Part shown: in pieces, positions 57,193 through 64,000 of the stretch
Position numbering within the stretch: the first letter of the stretch is position 1
Layout: each line of letters begins with the position of its first letter
Origin: Hymenobacter amundsenii
GTDB taxonomy: Bacteria; Bacteroidota; Bacteroidia; Cytophagales; Hymenobacteraceae
DNA length: 64,000 nt
Reading direction: 5' to 3'
Assembly: GCF_002204745.1 (NCBI RefSeq)
Contig: NZ_NIRR01000023.1
Location: forward strand, 1-64,000
Made by a program: the position numbers and the translations under genes
Notes under the pieces: model-generated
Database searches by the model: none
The model's input: only the letters and a program-made list of their open reading frames with translations
Told to the model about the DNA's origin: nothing

Positions 57193-58761
57193 ATGTCCTA
57201 TTTCCACCGCCCTACCCTACTAGCCCGGCTCAGCAGCCAGCCCGAGTGGGATTTACTCGTTATCGGGGGCGGAGCGACGGGGCTGGGCGTGGCGCTTGAT
57301 GGGCTGAGCCGGGGCTACCGCACGCTGCTATTGGAGCGCGACGATTTTGCCAAGGGCACCAGCAGCCGCAGCACCAAGCTCGTGCACGGGGGCGTGCGCT
57401 ATCTGGCCCAGGGCGATGTGGGGCTAGTGCGCGAGGCCCTGCACGAGCGAGGACTGCTACTGCAAAACGCCCCGCATCTCGTCGAAAACCAGGACTTCGT
57501 CATTCCAAATTACAGTTGGTGGGGCGGCCCATTCTATACCATCGGCCTCAAACTCTACGATTGGCTGGCCGGCCGCCGCAGCTTCGGCGACTCGCGCCAT
57601 CTGGGCCGCGCCGAAACACTGCGCCGCCTCGGCAACCTGTGCCGCACGGGTCTGCGCGGGGGCGTGCTTTACCACGATGGCCAGTTCGACGATGCCCGCC
57701 TGGCTGTGAACCTGGCCCAGACTATTCTGGAAGCCGGCGGCACGGCCCTCAACCACTGCGCCGTAACGGCCCTGCGCAAAGACGCCGCCGGCCGCTTGTG
57801 CGGTGCGGAAGCCATCGACCAAGAAACCGACAGCATCTACGAGTTACGGGCCAAAGTAGTGGTGAATGCCACCGGCGTGTTTGTCGATGAGGTGCTGCGC
57901 CTCGATGAGCCCGCCGCCCGCCCCTTAGTGCAGCCAAGCCAGGGTGTGCATCTGGTGGTGAGCCGCGATTTTCTGCCCGGCCCCGACGCGCTGATGATTC
58001 CGAAGACCGACGACGGCCGGGTGCTGTTCGCCGTGCCCTGGCAGGGCCGGGTACTGCTCGGCACCACCGATACTCCCCTGCCCGCCGCCAGCGCCGAACC
58101 CCGGGCCCAGGAGGCAGAAATCGACTTCATCCTGCGCACCGCCGGCCGCTACCTCACCCGTGCCCCTGGCCGGGCCGATGTGCTGAGCGTATTCGCCGGT
58201 CTGCGCCCCCTGGCGGCCCCCACCAAAGGCGCAACCAGCACCAAGGAAATTTCGCGCAGCCATAAAATCATCGTTTCCGAAAGCGGCCTGCTGACCATCA
58301 CGGGCGGCAAATGGACCACTTACCGCCGCATGGCCGAAGACGCCGTAGACCGCGCCGTGGCGCTTGGCCTACTGCCTGCCGCCTCCAGCCGCACAGCCCG
58401 CCAGCTTATCCACGGAGCCCAGCCCACGCCCGACCACCAAGCACTCCTGGCCGCCTACGGCACCGACGCCCCGGCCCTGCGCCAGCTTATGGCCTCAGAA
58501 CCTGATCTGGCCGAGAAGCTCGACCCATCGTTCGACTTCACGCGGGCCGAAGTAGTATGGGCTGCCCGCTCCGAGTTGGCTCGCACCGTGGAGGACGTAC
58601 TGGCCCGCCGGGTTAGACTGTTGTTTCTGGATGCCCAAGCCGCCATCCGCGCCGCGCCGGTCGTGGCCGAACTGCTGGCCCGGGAGTTGGGCCACGATGC
58701 CGCTTGGCAGCAACGGCAGGTGGCAGCGTTCACGGAGTTGGCCCGGGGGTACTCGTTGTAG
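57193..58761 (+). CDS. glpD: glycerol-3-phosphate dehydrogenase, FAD-dependent
   Basis: Respiratory enzyme oxidising glycerol 3-phosphate to dihydroxyacetone phosphate on the membrane surface. FAD-binding LVIGGGATGLGVALDGL, LLERDDFAKGTSSRSTKLVHGGVRYL, SQGVHLVVSRDFL, WQGRVLLGTTDTPL and FAGLRPL are the family signatures; the DAO_C domain follows (from about 385). 522 residues matches GlpD. No glpF or glpK lies nearby. Confidence 0.95.
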   Translation: MSYFHRPTLLARLSSQPEWDLLVIGGGATGLGVALDGLSRGYRTLLLERDDFAKGTSSRSTKLVHGGVRYLAQGDVGLVREALHERGLLLQNAPHLVENQDFVIPNYSWWGGPFYTIGLKLYDWLAGRRSFGDSRHLGRAETLRRLGNLCRTGLRGGVLYHDGQFDDARLAVNLAQTILEAGGTALNHCAVTALRKDAAGRLCGAEAIDQETDSIYELRAKVVVNATGVFVDEVLRLDEPAARPLVQPSQGVHLVVSRDFLPGPDALMIPKTDDGRVLFAVPWQGRVLLGTTDTPLPAASAEPRAQEAEIDFILRTAGRYLTRAPGRADVLSVFAGLRPLAAPTKGATSTKEISRSHKIIVSESGLLTITGGKWTTYRRMAEDAVDRAVALGLLPAASSRTARQLIHGAQPTPDHQALLAAYGTDAPALRQLMASEPDLAEKLDPSFDFTRAEVVWAARSELARTVEDVLARRVRLLFLDAQAAIRAAPVVAELLARELGHDAAWQQRQVAAFTELARGYSL

Positions 58762-58827
58762 CTGAGCATGAGCGAGTAGCCCTAGTAAGCCATTGGCGCA
58801 TCCAAGATGGTGCACCCAGCACGGCTG

Positions 58828-59463
58828 TTACAACTCGTGTGGGTAGCCGATTATTTCGGCTTCGGCGGCCAGCTGGGCCCAGTCAGACAGGTCGGTATTA
58901 AGGGCGTGGGCGGTGGCTTGGCTGAGGGGTTCGTACTGGTAGAAACGGGCCACGTCCTCGGTTTCGAGGGGTTCGCGCTCGGTTTCGTCGAGGTAGTATC
59001 CATTGGCCCAGTCGGCGTAGGTTTCGGGGTCCTGGTCGAAAATGGCCAGTAGGTCTTCCGAGCCGTCGTCGTCGTCCTGGTCTACCAGGCCGGTTTGCCA
59101 GCCGTGGGCGGGCGTGTACCACAGGCAGAAGGTGGTCCCGATGGACTGCACCGGCTCGCCGAAGATAAACTCATCGAAGGCGGCGGGCAGGCCCCGGGTT
59201 ATGCTGGTTTTTTCGGGCTGGTCGTAGCCGGCCAGAAAGCCGTTGATGCAGCAGCCCTCGGGCCGGAACAGCACCAGCATCTGGTCGCCTTCGCCGTCGT
59301 TCATTTCCAGCAGTTGCTCGCCTTCGCTCCAGGCCGCGTTGTAGGTGTAGTAGCGGTACTCAGGATCGGGCGAGTTTATAGCGTCGAGCATGGCCAGGGC
59401 CTGAGCCAAGCGTTGCAGGTCGGCGGCGGCGGGTAGCCCGCTAGGGTCGTGGGTCGAAATCAT
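58828..59463 (-). CDS. conserved-type hypothetical protein (211 aa)
   Basis: Soluble, acidic protein (GLVDQDDDDGSEDLLAIFDQDPETYADWAN). Tyr/Trp-rich segments RYYTYNAAWSEGEQLLEMNDGEGDQMLVLF and FCLWYTPAHGWQTG suggest a compact alpha/beta fold. There is no signal peptide or catalytic motif. I recognise the overall look of a Bacteroidota protein of unknown function, but no named family. Convergent with glpD. Confidence 0.65.
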   Translation of the reverse strand: MISTHDPSGLPAAADLQRLAQALAMLDAINSPDPEYRYYTYNAAWSEGEQLLEMNDGEGDQMLVLFRPEGCCINGFLAGYDQPEKTSITRGLPAAFDEFIFGEPVQSIGTTFCLWYTPAHGWQTGLVDQDDDDGSEDLLAIFDQDPETYADWANGYYLDETEREPLETEDVARFYQYEPLSQATAHALNTDLSDWAQLAAEAEIIGYPHEL

Positions 59464-59638
59464 GAAGGAGAGCAGTAATGCGGAGCGAAGACCCGCCCGC
59501 CAGCCACCAAGATAGAGCAGGAGTTTATAATGTTGCCCGATGCCGGGTCAAAGCCGCCAGAACTGAGGCCCAGTGCTCCGAAGTCGGACAGCCGGAATCC
59601 AATTAGCGCCGATAGCTTCAACCCGGGCAGGAGCCAAC

Positions 59639-60508
59639 TCAATATGTCTTAGTCATGTCGGCTGGCACCACCAGCACGAAGTCGGCTTTTTGCTGATTTT
59701 CTTTGTTCAGTTTACCAAGCTGCTCCTGCAAAACGGTGCTGATGGTGAGCACCTTCAGGCGGGGGTTCTGCTGGCGCAGGTAGGCCAGAATACCGTCGTG
59801 GTTGTCGGAGTGGTAGCTGCCGTTGAGGTGGAGCAGCAGGTAGCCATCGGGGCGGGCCTGGTTCAGGAAAAAAGCCATGCCCGCATCCTTGAGAGCCTGG
59901 GCTTGGATGATGTTCTGTACCCCAGCGGCGTGGGCCGCGTCGCCTCCAAACATCTTCACCATGTTCTTGTATCCGGGCAGCTCGTAATCCACTTTCAGCG
60001 GCAGCGGAGGCAGCCAGGTTTTGGTGGTGGCATTGAGCGTGTCGAGGGCCGTAAGGTTGCCTTTGGCCACCAACGAGGCATAGCGCCGCGGCACGTTGGT
60101 GCCCACTACCCGGAATTTCTGCTGCCGCGCCAGGTGCAACAACGGGCGGTAGTCGGTGGCGTAGTTGGGCCAGGGGCGGCTGGCGGCTTCGAAGGCGTCA
60201 TCAGTCAGCTCGCCAGTGGCAAATTGGTCCACTAGGGGCTGTACGTCGCGCTCGAACATCTCCAGGCCCAGCACCAGCTGGCCCTGTTTCAGGCGCAGTA
60301 AATCCTTGGTGAGCTGCAGTTCCAGCCAGTGGGCCAGCGGGTCGTTGTGCTGCTCACCGAAAAACACCACGTCGGCGGCGGCCAGTTTCTGCAGCATTGG
60401 CTCGTAGGCCACCGGCTGGCCAGCGGCCGTAAACAGGCGATAAGCGGGCCGGTCCTGGGCATACAGGGCGGGGCTCAAGAGCAGGAACAGGAAAAGTAGA
60501 ACGCGCAT
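59639..60508 (-). CDS. ChaN-family haem-binding/iron-regulated protein
   Basis: Exported protein (signal RVLLFLFLLLSPALYAQ) of the ChaN / TIKI superfamily. The hallmark first motif is VVFFGEQHNDPLAHWLELQ with Glu and His. Later EMFERDVQPLVDQFATGEL, NVPRRYASLV and the H-x-H-like YLLLHLNGSYHSDNHDGI complete it. In Campylobacter and Pseudomonas relatives it binds haem as a lipoprotein; here no lipobox is seen (YAQ cleavage instead). 289 residues is normal. A -7 element lies five bases before the ATG, so the message may be leaderless. Confidence 0.85.
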   Translation of the reverse strand: MRVLLFLFLLLSPALYAQDRPAYRLFTAAGQPVAYEPMLQKLAAADVVFFGEQHNDPLAHWLELQLTKDLLRLKQGQLVLGLEMFERDVQPLVDQFATGELTDDAFEAASRPWPNYATDYRPLLHLARQQKFRVVGTNVPRRYASLVAKGNLTALDTLNATTKTWLPPLPLKVDYELPGYKNMVKMFGGDAAHAAGVQNIIQAQALKDAGMAFFLNQARPDGYLLLHLNGSYHSDNHDGILAYLRQQNPRLKVLTISTVLQEQLGKLNKENQQKADFVLVVPADMTKTY

Positions 60509-60512
60509 ACAT

Positions 60513-60520
60513 CAAAGATA
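60513..60520 (-). promoter_or_regulatory. TATCTTTG -7 element of the ChaN gene
   Basis: Exact TAnnTTTG on the minus strand, ending 4 nt before the ATG. The inverted repeat at 60531-60630 occupies the -33 region and further upstream. Confidence 0.5.
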
Positions 60521-60530
60521 CGTCTGCCAC

Positions 60531-60630
60531 TGCGCCCGTTGCTGCGAAACCACCGCGTCCGCTGCGGGGCTGAAATCGTAGCAACGACTTAGCCCGCAGC
60601 GGACGCGGTGGTTTCGCAGCAACGGGCGCA
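60531..60630. repeat. 40-nt-arm inverted repeat between ABC permease and ChaN
   Basis: Left 60531-60571 and right 60591-60630 (TGCGCCCGTTGCTGCG / CGCAGCAACGGGCGCA, then AAACCACCGCGTCCGCTG / CAGCGGACGCGGTGGTTT) pair throughout with one bulged G. The 19-nt loop contains CGTAGCAACG. It directly follows the permease stop and abuts the ChaN promoter. Confidence 0.85.
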
Positions 60631-60638
60631 GGGTTCTG

Positions 60639-62030
60639 CTAGCCTTTATAAAACAGCCACTTCGACAGCTCGCGGTATGTGATTTTCTTGCCGTACATGA
60701 GTACGCCCACGCGGTAGATGCGGGCCGCCACCCACACCGTGCCGATGAAACCGATAATGAGCAGCCCAATGGAGAGGGCCAGTTGCCACATTGGCACCCC
60801 GAACGGCAGCCGAATCACCATGGCAATGGGCGAGGTGAACGGAATCATCGACATCCAAAAAGCGACCGGGCCATCGGGGTTGCGCAGGATTACGCTCACG
60901 CCGATAATATAGCTCAGAATCAGGGGCATCGTAATCGGGAACATGAACTGCTGGGTATCGGTCTGGTCATCCACGGCCGCCCCAATGGCCCCGAACAGCG
61001 CCCCATAGAGCAGGTAGCCACCCAGGAAATAAATCACGAACCCGAAGGCAATCATGCCCAGTGGCAGCCCGCGCAAGGCCTTGAACACGCCAAACCGCTC
61101 GGAAACGGCAGCGGCCGGCGTAGCGGCCGCCGACCCATCGGCGCTGGTTACCTGCCGGCCCACGGCGGCGGCAGCGGCTTGGTCGGCATCGGCGGAGGTG
61201 GCGGTAGTAGCAGCCGTTTCGGTTTTAGGCGCCGTTAGTTTATCGGCGAAGATGGCCGTTATGGCCGAAGTAGCCCCAACCGACAGAATGCCCCAAAGCA
61301 GAAACTGGGTGAGGCCCACGGCCGCGATACCGATAATTTTGCCCATCATCAGCTCAAACGGTTTCACGGATGAAAGCATGACTTCCATTATCCGGCTCGA
61401 CTTCTCCTCCCCCACCCCACGCATAATCTGGACGCCGTACATGAAGATGAACGCGTAAATCAGCAGGGCCAGGGCATAGGCGATGCCGGAAGTCGCTAAG
61501 GCGTTGCTGTTTTTCTCCTTCCCGCTCTCATCGAGGTTGATGCTGGCCACGTTGATATCCGTTTTCAACGCGTCGAGCTTCTCCTGCGAGAGGCCCGAAG
61601 CCTTCATCTTATCCTCCGAAAACAGCTTGTCGAGGGCGTCTTCTACGGCCCGTTGCTTGCGGATGCTTACGTTGCCTTTGGCATAAAGCTGCACGCCGTT
61701 CGGGGTTGCCAGGCTCAGACCCGCCGGCAGGTAGAGCAGCCCGTCATCCTCCGATTTGAGGTATTGTTTTTTCACTTCCTCCAGATTGCCAGCCACAGGC
61801 CTGAAATGCATTTGTGGGGAGTTTACCAGGCGCTGGCCCAGGTTCTGCCCGCTCTTATCGAGCACCTGCACTGTTTCCTGCGTCTCGTTGTCGGAAGTGG
61901 CAATCTTGACGATGAAAAAGCCGAAGGCGGCAATAATTACCGGCACCAGCAGAGTTAGAATCAGGAAGCTGCGCTTTTTTACCCTGGTCAGGTATTCGCG
62001 CTGGGTAATGAGCCAAAAATTGGAAGGCAT
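60639..62030 (-). CDS. ABC-2 family transporter permease (NatB-like)
   Basis: Membrane subunit of an ABC exporter. One helix lies near the N-terminus (FLILTLLVPVIIAAFGFFIV), followed by a periplasmic domain of about 150 residues, then five or six helices in the last 270 residues. Among these are IAYALALLIYAFIFMYGVQIMRGVGEEKSSRIMEVMLSSV (the ABC2 signature) and IAAVGLTQFLLWGILSVGA. An Ala/Thr-rich insertion of about 45 residues (TETAATTATSADADQAAAAAVG) lies between helices and is unlike its neighbours. It is read after the ATPase gene in the same direction; their gap is 138 nt. Confidence 0.9.
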   Translation of the reverse strand: MPSNFWLITQREYLTRVKKRSFLILTLLVPVIIAAFGFFIVKIATSDNETQETVQVLDKSGQNLGQRLVNSPQMHFRPVAGNLEEVKKQYLKSEDDGLLYLPAGLSLATPNGVQLYAKGNVSIRKQRAVEDALDKLFSEDKMKASGLSQEKLDALKTDINVASINLDESGKEKNSNALATSGIAYALALLIYAFIFMYGVQIMRGVGEEKSSRIMEVMLSSVKPFELMMGKIIGIAAVGLTQFLLWGILSVGATSAITAIFADKLTAPKTETAATTATSADADQAAAAAVGRQVTSADGSAAATPAAAVSERFGVFKALRGLPLGMIAFGFVIYFLGGYLLYGALFGAIGAAVDDQTDTQQFMFPITMPLILSYIIGVSVILRNPDGPVAFWMSMIPFTSPIAMVIRLPFGVPMWQLALSIGLLIIGFIGTVWVAARIYRVGVLMYGKKITYRELSKWLFYKG

Positions 62031-62167
62031 ATCGTGGGGACTTGAAATCTGGAAAGAGTGGGAACGGGGTTGCTGAGCTGACGCCCAAGCGGGGAGTTTT
62101 CGATGGAGAAAAGACCATTGCGCTTTGTTGCGCTTCGCCTGGCGGTCTTTATCCTACTTGCTCCGTG

Positions 62168-63112
62168 CTAGGGCATTACGGGCTCTTCCATCAGCGTTTC
62201 GGGCATTGTTTCGCGCACCCTCCGGATGAAGATTTCGTTGATGCTCGGAATCAGCTCCCGGAAGGCCTGCACCTCCACGTTGCCGATCAGGTAGCGCAGC
62301 AAATCGTTGGGCGTGGTGCCCGCGTGCAGCCGAATGATGTCGTGGAAATGGCCGTTTTCGCGCTCATTGTGCTCCAGCACTTCAAAATCGGGATGCACAA
62401 TCATCAGGCGGCCCTTGCCTTCCACGGAGTAGGTTTGGGTGCGAAACGTGTCCCTCACCGCTCCTACCGGGCCATCGAGCACCTTGCGGCTGCGGTTGAT
62501 GAGGGCAATATTGTCGCACATTTCCTCCACCGATTCCATGCGGTGAGTCGAGAAAATAATGGTCGCGCCTTTGTCGCGCAAGGCCAGAATTTCGTCTTTG
62601 ATGAGGTTGGCGTTGATGGGGTCGAAACCCGAAAACGGCTCGTCGAGGATGATGATTTTGGGCTCGTGCAGCACGGTGGCAATGAACTGCACCTTCTGCT
62701 GCATGCCCTTGCTAAGGTCCTCCACGTTCTTCTCGGCCCAGGGCGTCAGGTCGAGGCGCTGGAGCCAGGCCTTGATGCGCTGAGTGGCCTCGACGCGGCT
62801 CAGCCCCTTGAGGCGGGCCAGGTAGAGCAGCTGCTCGCCCACCTTCATCTTCTTGTAGAGGCCCCGCTCCTCGGGCAGGTAACCAATTTCAGCAATGTGG
62901 CGGGGGGCCAGCCGCTCGCCCCGAATGCGGATTTCGCCCTCATCGGCCCCAGTTATTTGGGTGATGATGCGGATAAGCGACGTTTTGCCGGCTCCATTGG
63001 GGCCCAGCAACCCGAAAATGCTGCGCTCCGGAATTTCCAGGCTCACATCGTTCAGGGCAACATGGTCGCCGTAGGTCTTGCGGACGTTCAGGGCTTGTAA
63101 GATTGGTTGCAC
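62168..63112 (-). CDS. ABC transporter ATPase (NatA-like)
   Basis: Motor for the ABC-2 permease. Walker A LLGPNGAGKTSLIRI, Q-loop IGYLPEERGL, signature LSKGMQQKV, Walker B IIILDEPFSGFDP and H-loop IFSTHRMESVEE. A C-terminal regulatory extension (about 230-314) follows. Such pairs export sodium, drugs or lipids; the short gap suggests one operon. 314 residues is normal. Confidence 0.93.
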   Translation of the reverse strand: MQPILQALNVRKTYGDHVALNDVSLEIPERSIFGLLGPNGAGKTSLIRIITQITGADEGEIRIRGERLAPRHIAEIGYLPEERGLYKKMKVGEQLLYLARLKGLSRVEATQRIKAWLQRLDLTPWAEKNVEDLSKGMQQKVQFIATVLHEPKIIILDEPFSGFDPINANLIKDEILALRDKGATIIFSTHRMESVEEMCDNIALINRSRKVLDGPVGAVRDTFRTQTYSVEGKGRLMIVHPDFEVLEHNERENGHFHDIIRLHAGTTPNDLLRYLIGNVEVQAFRELIPSINEIFIRRVRETMPETLMEEPVMP

Positions 63113-63192
63113 AGAGAGGAATAGAAAGGTTGGAAGGTCTAATGTAGCGTTTTCTATATACTGCCGAAGCAGATTTCAACGAACCGGGCGCT

Positions 63193-63831
63193 TTAGTCCC
63201 GCAACTCGCGCAAGGCGGCCTCCAGTTGGTCGAGGTAGCGGCCGTGACGACGCTGGTGCTCCCTCTGGCCCATTACGTAGACGGTGTAAATCAGAATTAG
63301 CAAAACGATTGCTCCAGCCCCAACTGCAATTATATGCCAGTTCCAATCGGGATGCACAGGCGTGAGGTAAGCCCGTATGTCAGCCCAACGGACTACCACT
63401 CCCATTCCTACTATCAGCACTAAGGTAACTACGCCTACATAATCGTGCAGGCGCATCAGGTACCGGAATCTGCCAATCCGGCTACTCAGAAAGTGGTGCA
63501 AATCGTCGTGCTGCTGCTCCATCTGGTGGATAAGTTTCCGCCGCTGGTACACAATCGTCCCCACCAGACAAAGAACTATTAAAATGCCTGTTGCGAATAG
63601 CGGCATCTTGGCCGAATGCCGAAAGAAGATCAGCCCATCAAAGACGATTAACACTATACCCACCAGTATCAATTTCAGCTCCCGGGAAGCATTTTTTTTC
63701 AATTGAATCAGCGGGTTGGAAGAGGCATAAGAAGTGAGTATCGTGCGGAGTGCCTGCTCAGTGGGAGGTGAATCAGCGGGCAGGCCTGTAGGCTGCGCCT
63801 GCCACTGGCGGCGTAAATCGTCGAGTTCCAT
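63193..63831 (-). CDS. four-helix membrane protein next to a sigma factor
   Basis: Integral membrane protein with helices at about 52-70, 74-94, 126-147 and 165-187. The N-terminal 45 residues are soluble (ELDDLRRQWQAQP) and the last 25 form a basic amphipathic helix. Its start overlaps the stop of the sigma factor gene by one base (TGATG), so the two are cotranscribed. By position it may be an anti-sigma factor, but the N-terminal segment has no zinc-binding H-x-x-x-C-x-x-C motif, so this is only a suggestion. Confidence 0.7.
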   Translation of the reverse strand: MELDDLRRQWQAQPTGLPADSPPTEQALRTILTSYASSNPLIQLKKNASRELKLILVGIVLIVFDGLIFFRHSAKMPLFATGILIVLCLVGTIVYQRRKLIHQMEQQHDDLHHFLSSRIGRFRYLMRLHDYVGVVTLVLIVGMGVVVRWADIRAYLTPVHPDWNWHIIAVGAGAIVLLILIYTVYVMGQREHQRRHGRYLDQLEAALRELRD

Positions 63832-64000
63832 CAGGCGGGGTGGGTTAGCAGTTGGCGAAGCTTGTCTTGCACGCGGTGCATTTTTACGCGCACATTGTTC
63901 GGGGTGATACCGAGGATATCGGCCATTTCAGCGTAGGTTTTTTCTTCCAGGTAGAGCAGCACGAAGGTCTTTTCGACATCGGAGAGGCGCGCAATGGCGC
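63831..64000 (-). CDS. RNA polymerase ECF-type sigma factor, 3' part only
   Basis: Only the C-terminal ~56 residues are in the window. The segment after ARLSDVEKTFVLLYLEEKTY reads AEMADILGITPNNVRVKMHR, the region 4.2 helix-turn-helix that contacts the -35 box. Its stop overlaps the next gene's start. ECF family membership is inferred from the short C-terminus and the membrane-protein neighbour. Confidence 0.8.
   Translation of the reverse strand, partial: AIARLSDVEKTFVLLYLEEKTYAEMADILGITPNNVRVKMHRVQDKLRQLLTHPA

Overview
The window looks like chromosomal DNA of a GC-rich member of the Bacteroidota, most like Hymenobacter or a close relative in Cytophagales. This is inferred from several features: TonB-dependent receptors of the Bacteroidota type, two type IX secretion cargo proteins (one CHU_C/type B, one type A sorting domain), -7 promoter elements of the form TAnnTTTG with no clear Shine-Dalgarno sequences, head GIN and Spondin_N lipoproteins, and many intergenic palindromic repeats. 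No phage, integron, transposase or CRISPR array was seen. The content is mostly chromosomal housekeeping and accessory genes.

Layout. 1-4.0 kb: a DUF1080 protein whose 5' end carries an in-frame stop, a TonB-dependent receptor with a 14-bp palindrome over its start codon, and a small hypothetical protein. 4.1-4.6 kb: three tRNA genes (Arg, Pro, Ser, minus strand) with terminators and a 27-bp perfect inverted repeat. 4.7-9.8 kb: a BatA-like VWA / TPR pair, thiolase, and a MORN-repeat secreted protein. 9.8-20.2 kb (minus strand): a complete tripartite ABC efflux locus (HlyD adaptor, TolC, ATPase, two MacB-type permeases), a GIN-domain protein, and an NtrC-type sigma-54 activator with its NtrY-like kinase. 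The same palindrome TGTCCG-N4-CGGACA lies upstream of both the adaptor and the ATPase genes, and a near-consensus -24/-12 promoter lies between the palindrome and the adaptor start. I infer that the two-component pair controls the pump through these sites. 20.4-32.7 kb: a second TonB-type receptor, an esterase, an amidase, a Spondin_N lipoprotein, a soluble hybrid histidine kinase with five 21-residue coiled-coil repeats, a serine hydrolase and a TIGR02117 protein. 32.8-40.5 kb: STAS protein, hisS, hutH, a T9SS cargo, a YbaB-family protein, a glycosyltransferase and PspC. 40.7-48 kb: a lipoprotein/OmpA-like/TPR gene split by a one-base frameshift, two orphan genes, the pyruvate dehydrogenase E1 beta gene, nitroreductase, DinB, thioesterase, methyltransferase, DUF2256 and a small hypothetical. 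48-64 kb: a four-CHRD T9SS protein, nucleoside deaminase, AsmA-like protein whose 3' end overlaps a truncated YetF/DUF421 gene, MscS channel, penicillin-acylase-family hydrolase, glpD, ChaN, an ABC-2 exporter pair, and a membrane protein cotranscribed with an ECF-type sigma factor that runs off the window.

Most regulatory novelty lies in the 9.8-20.2 kb efflux locus and in the intergenic repeats. At least five unrelated inverted-repeat families, with arms of 27-63 nt, sit between genes. One family (core CTGAGC/GCTCAGCATGAC) occurs three times, twice inside the efflux/regulator cluster.
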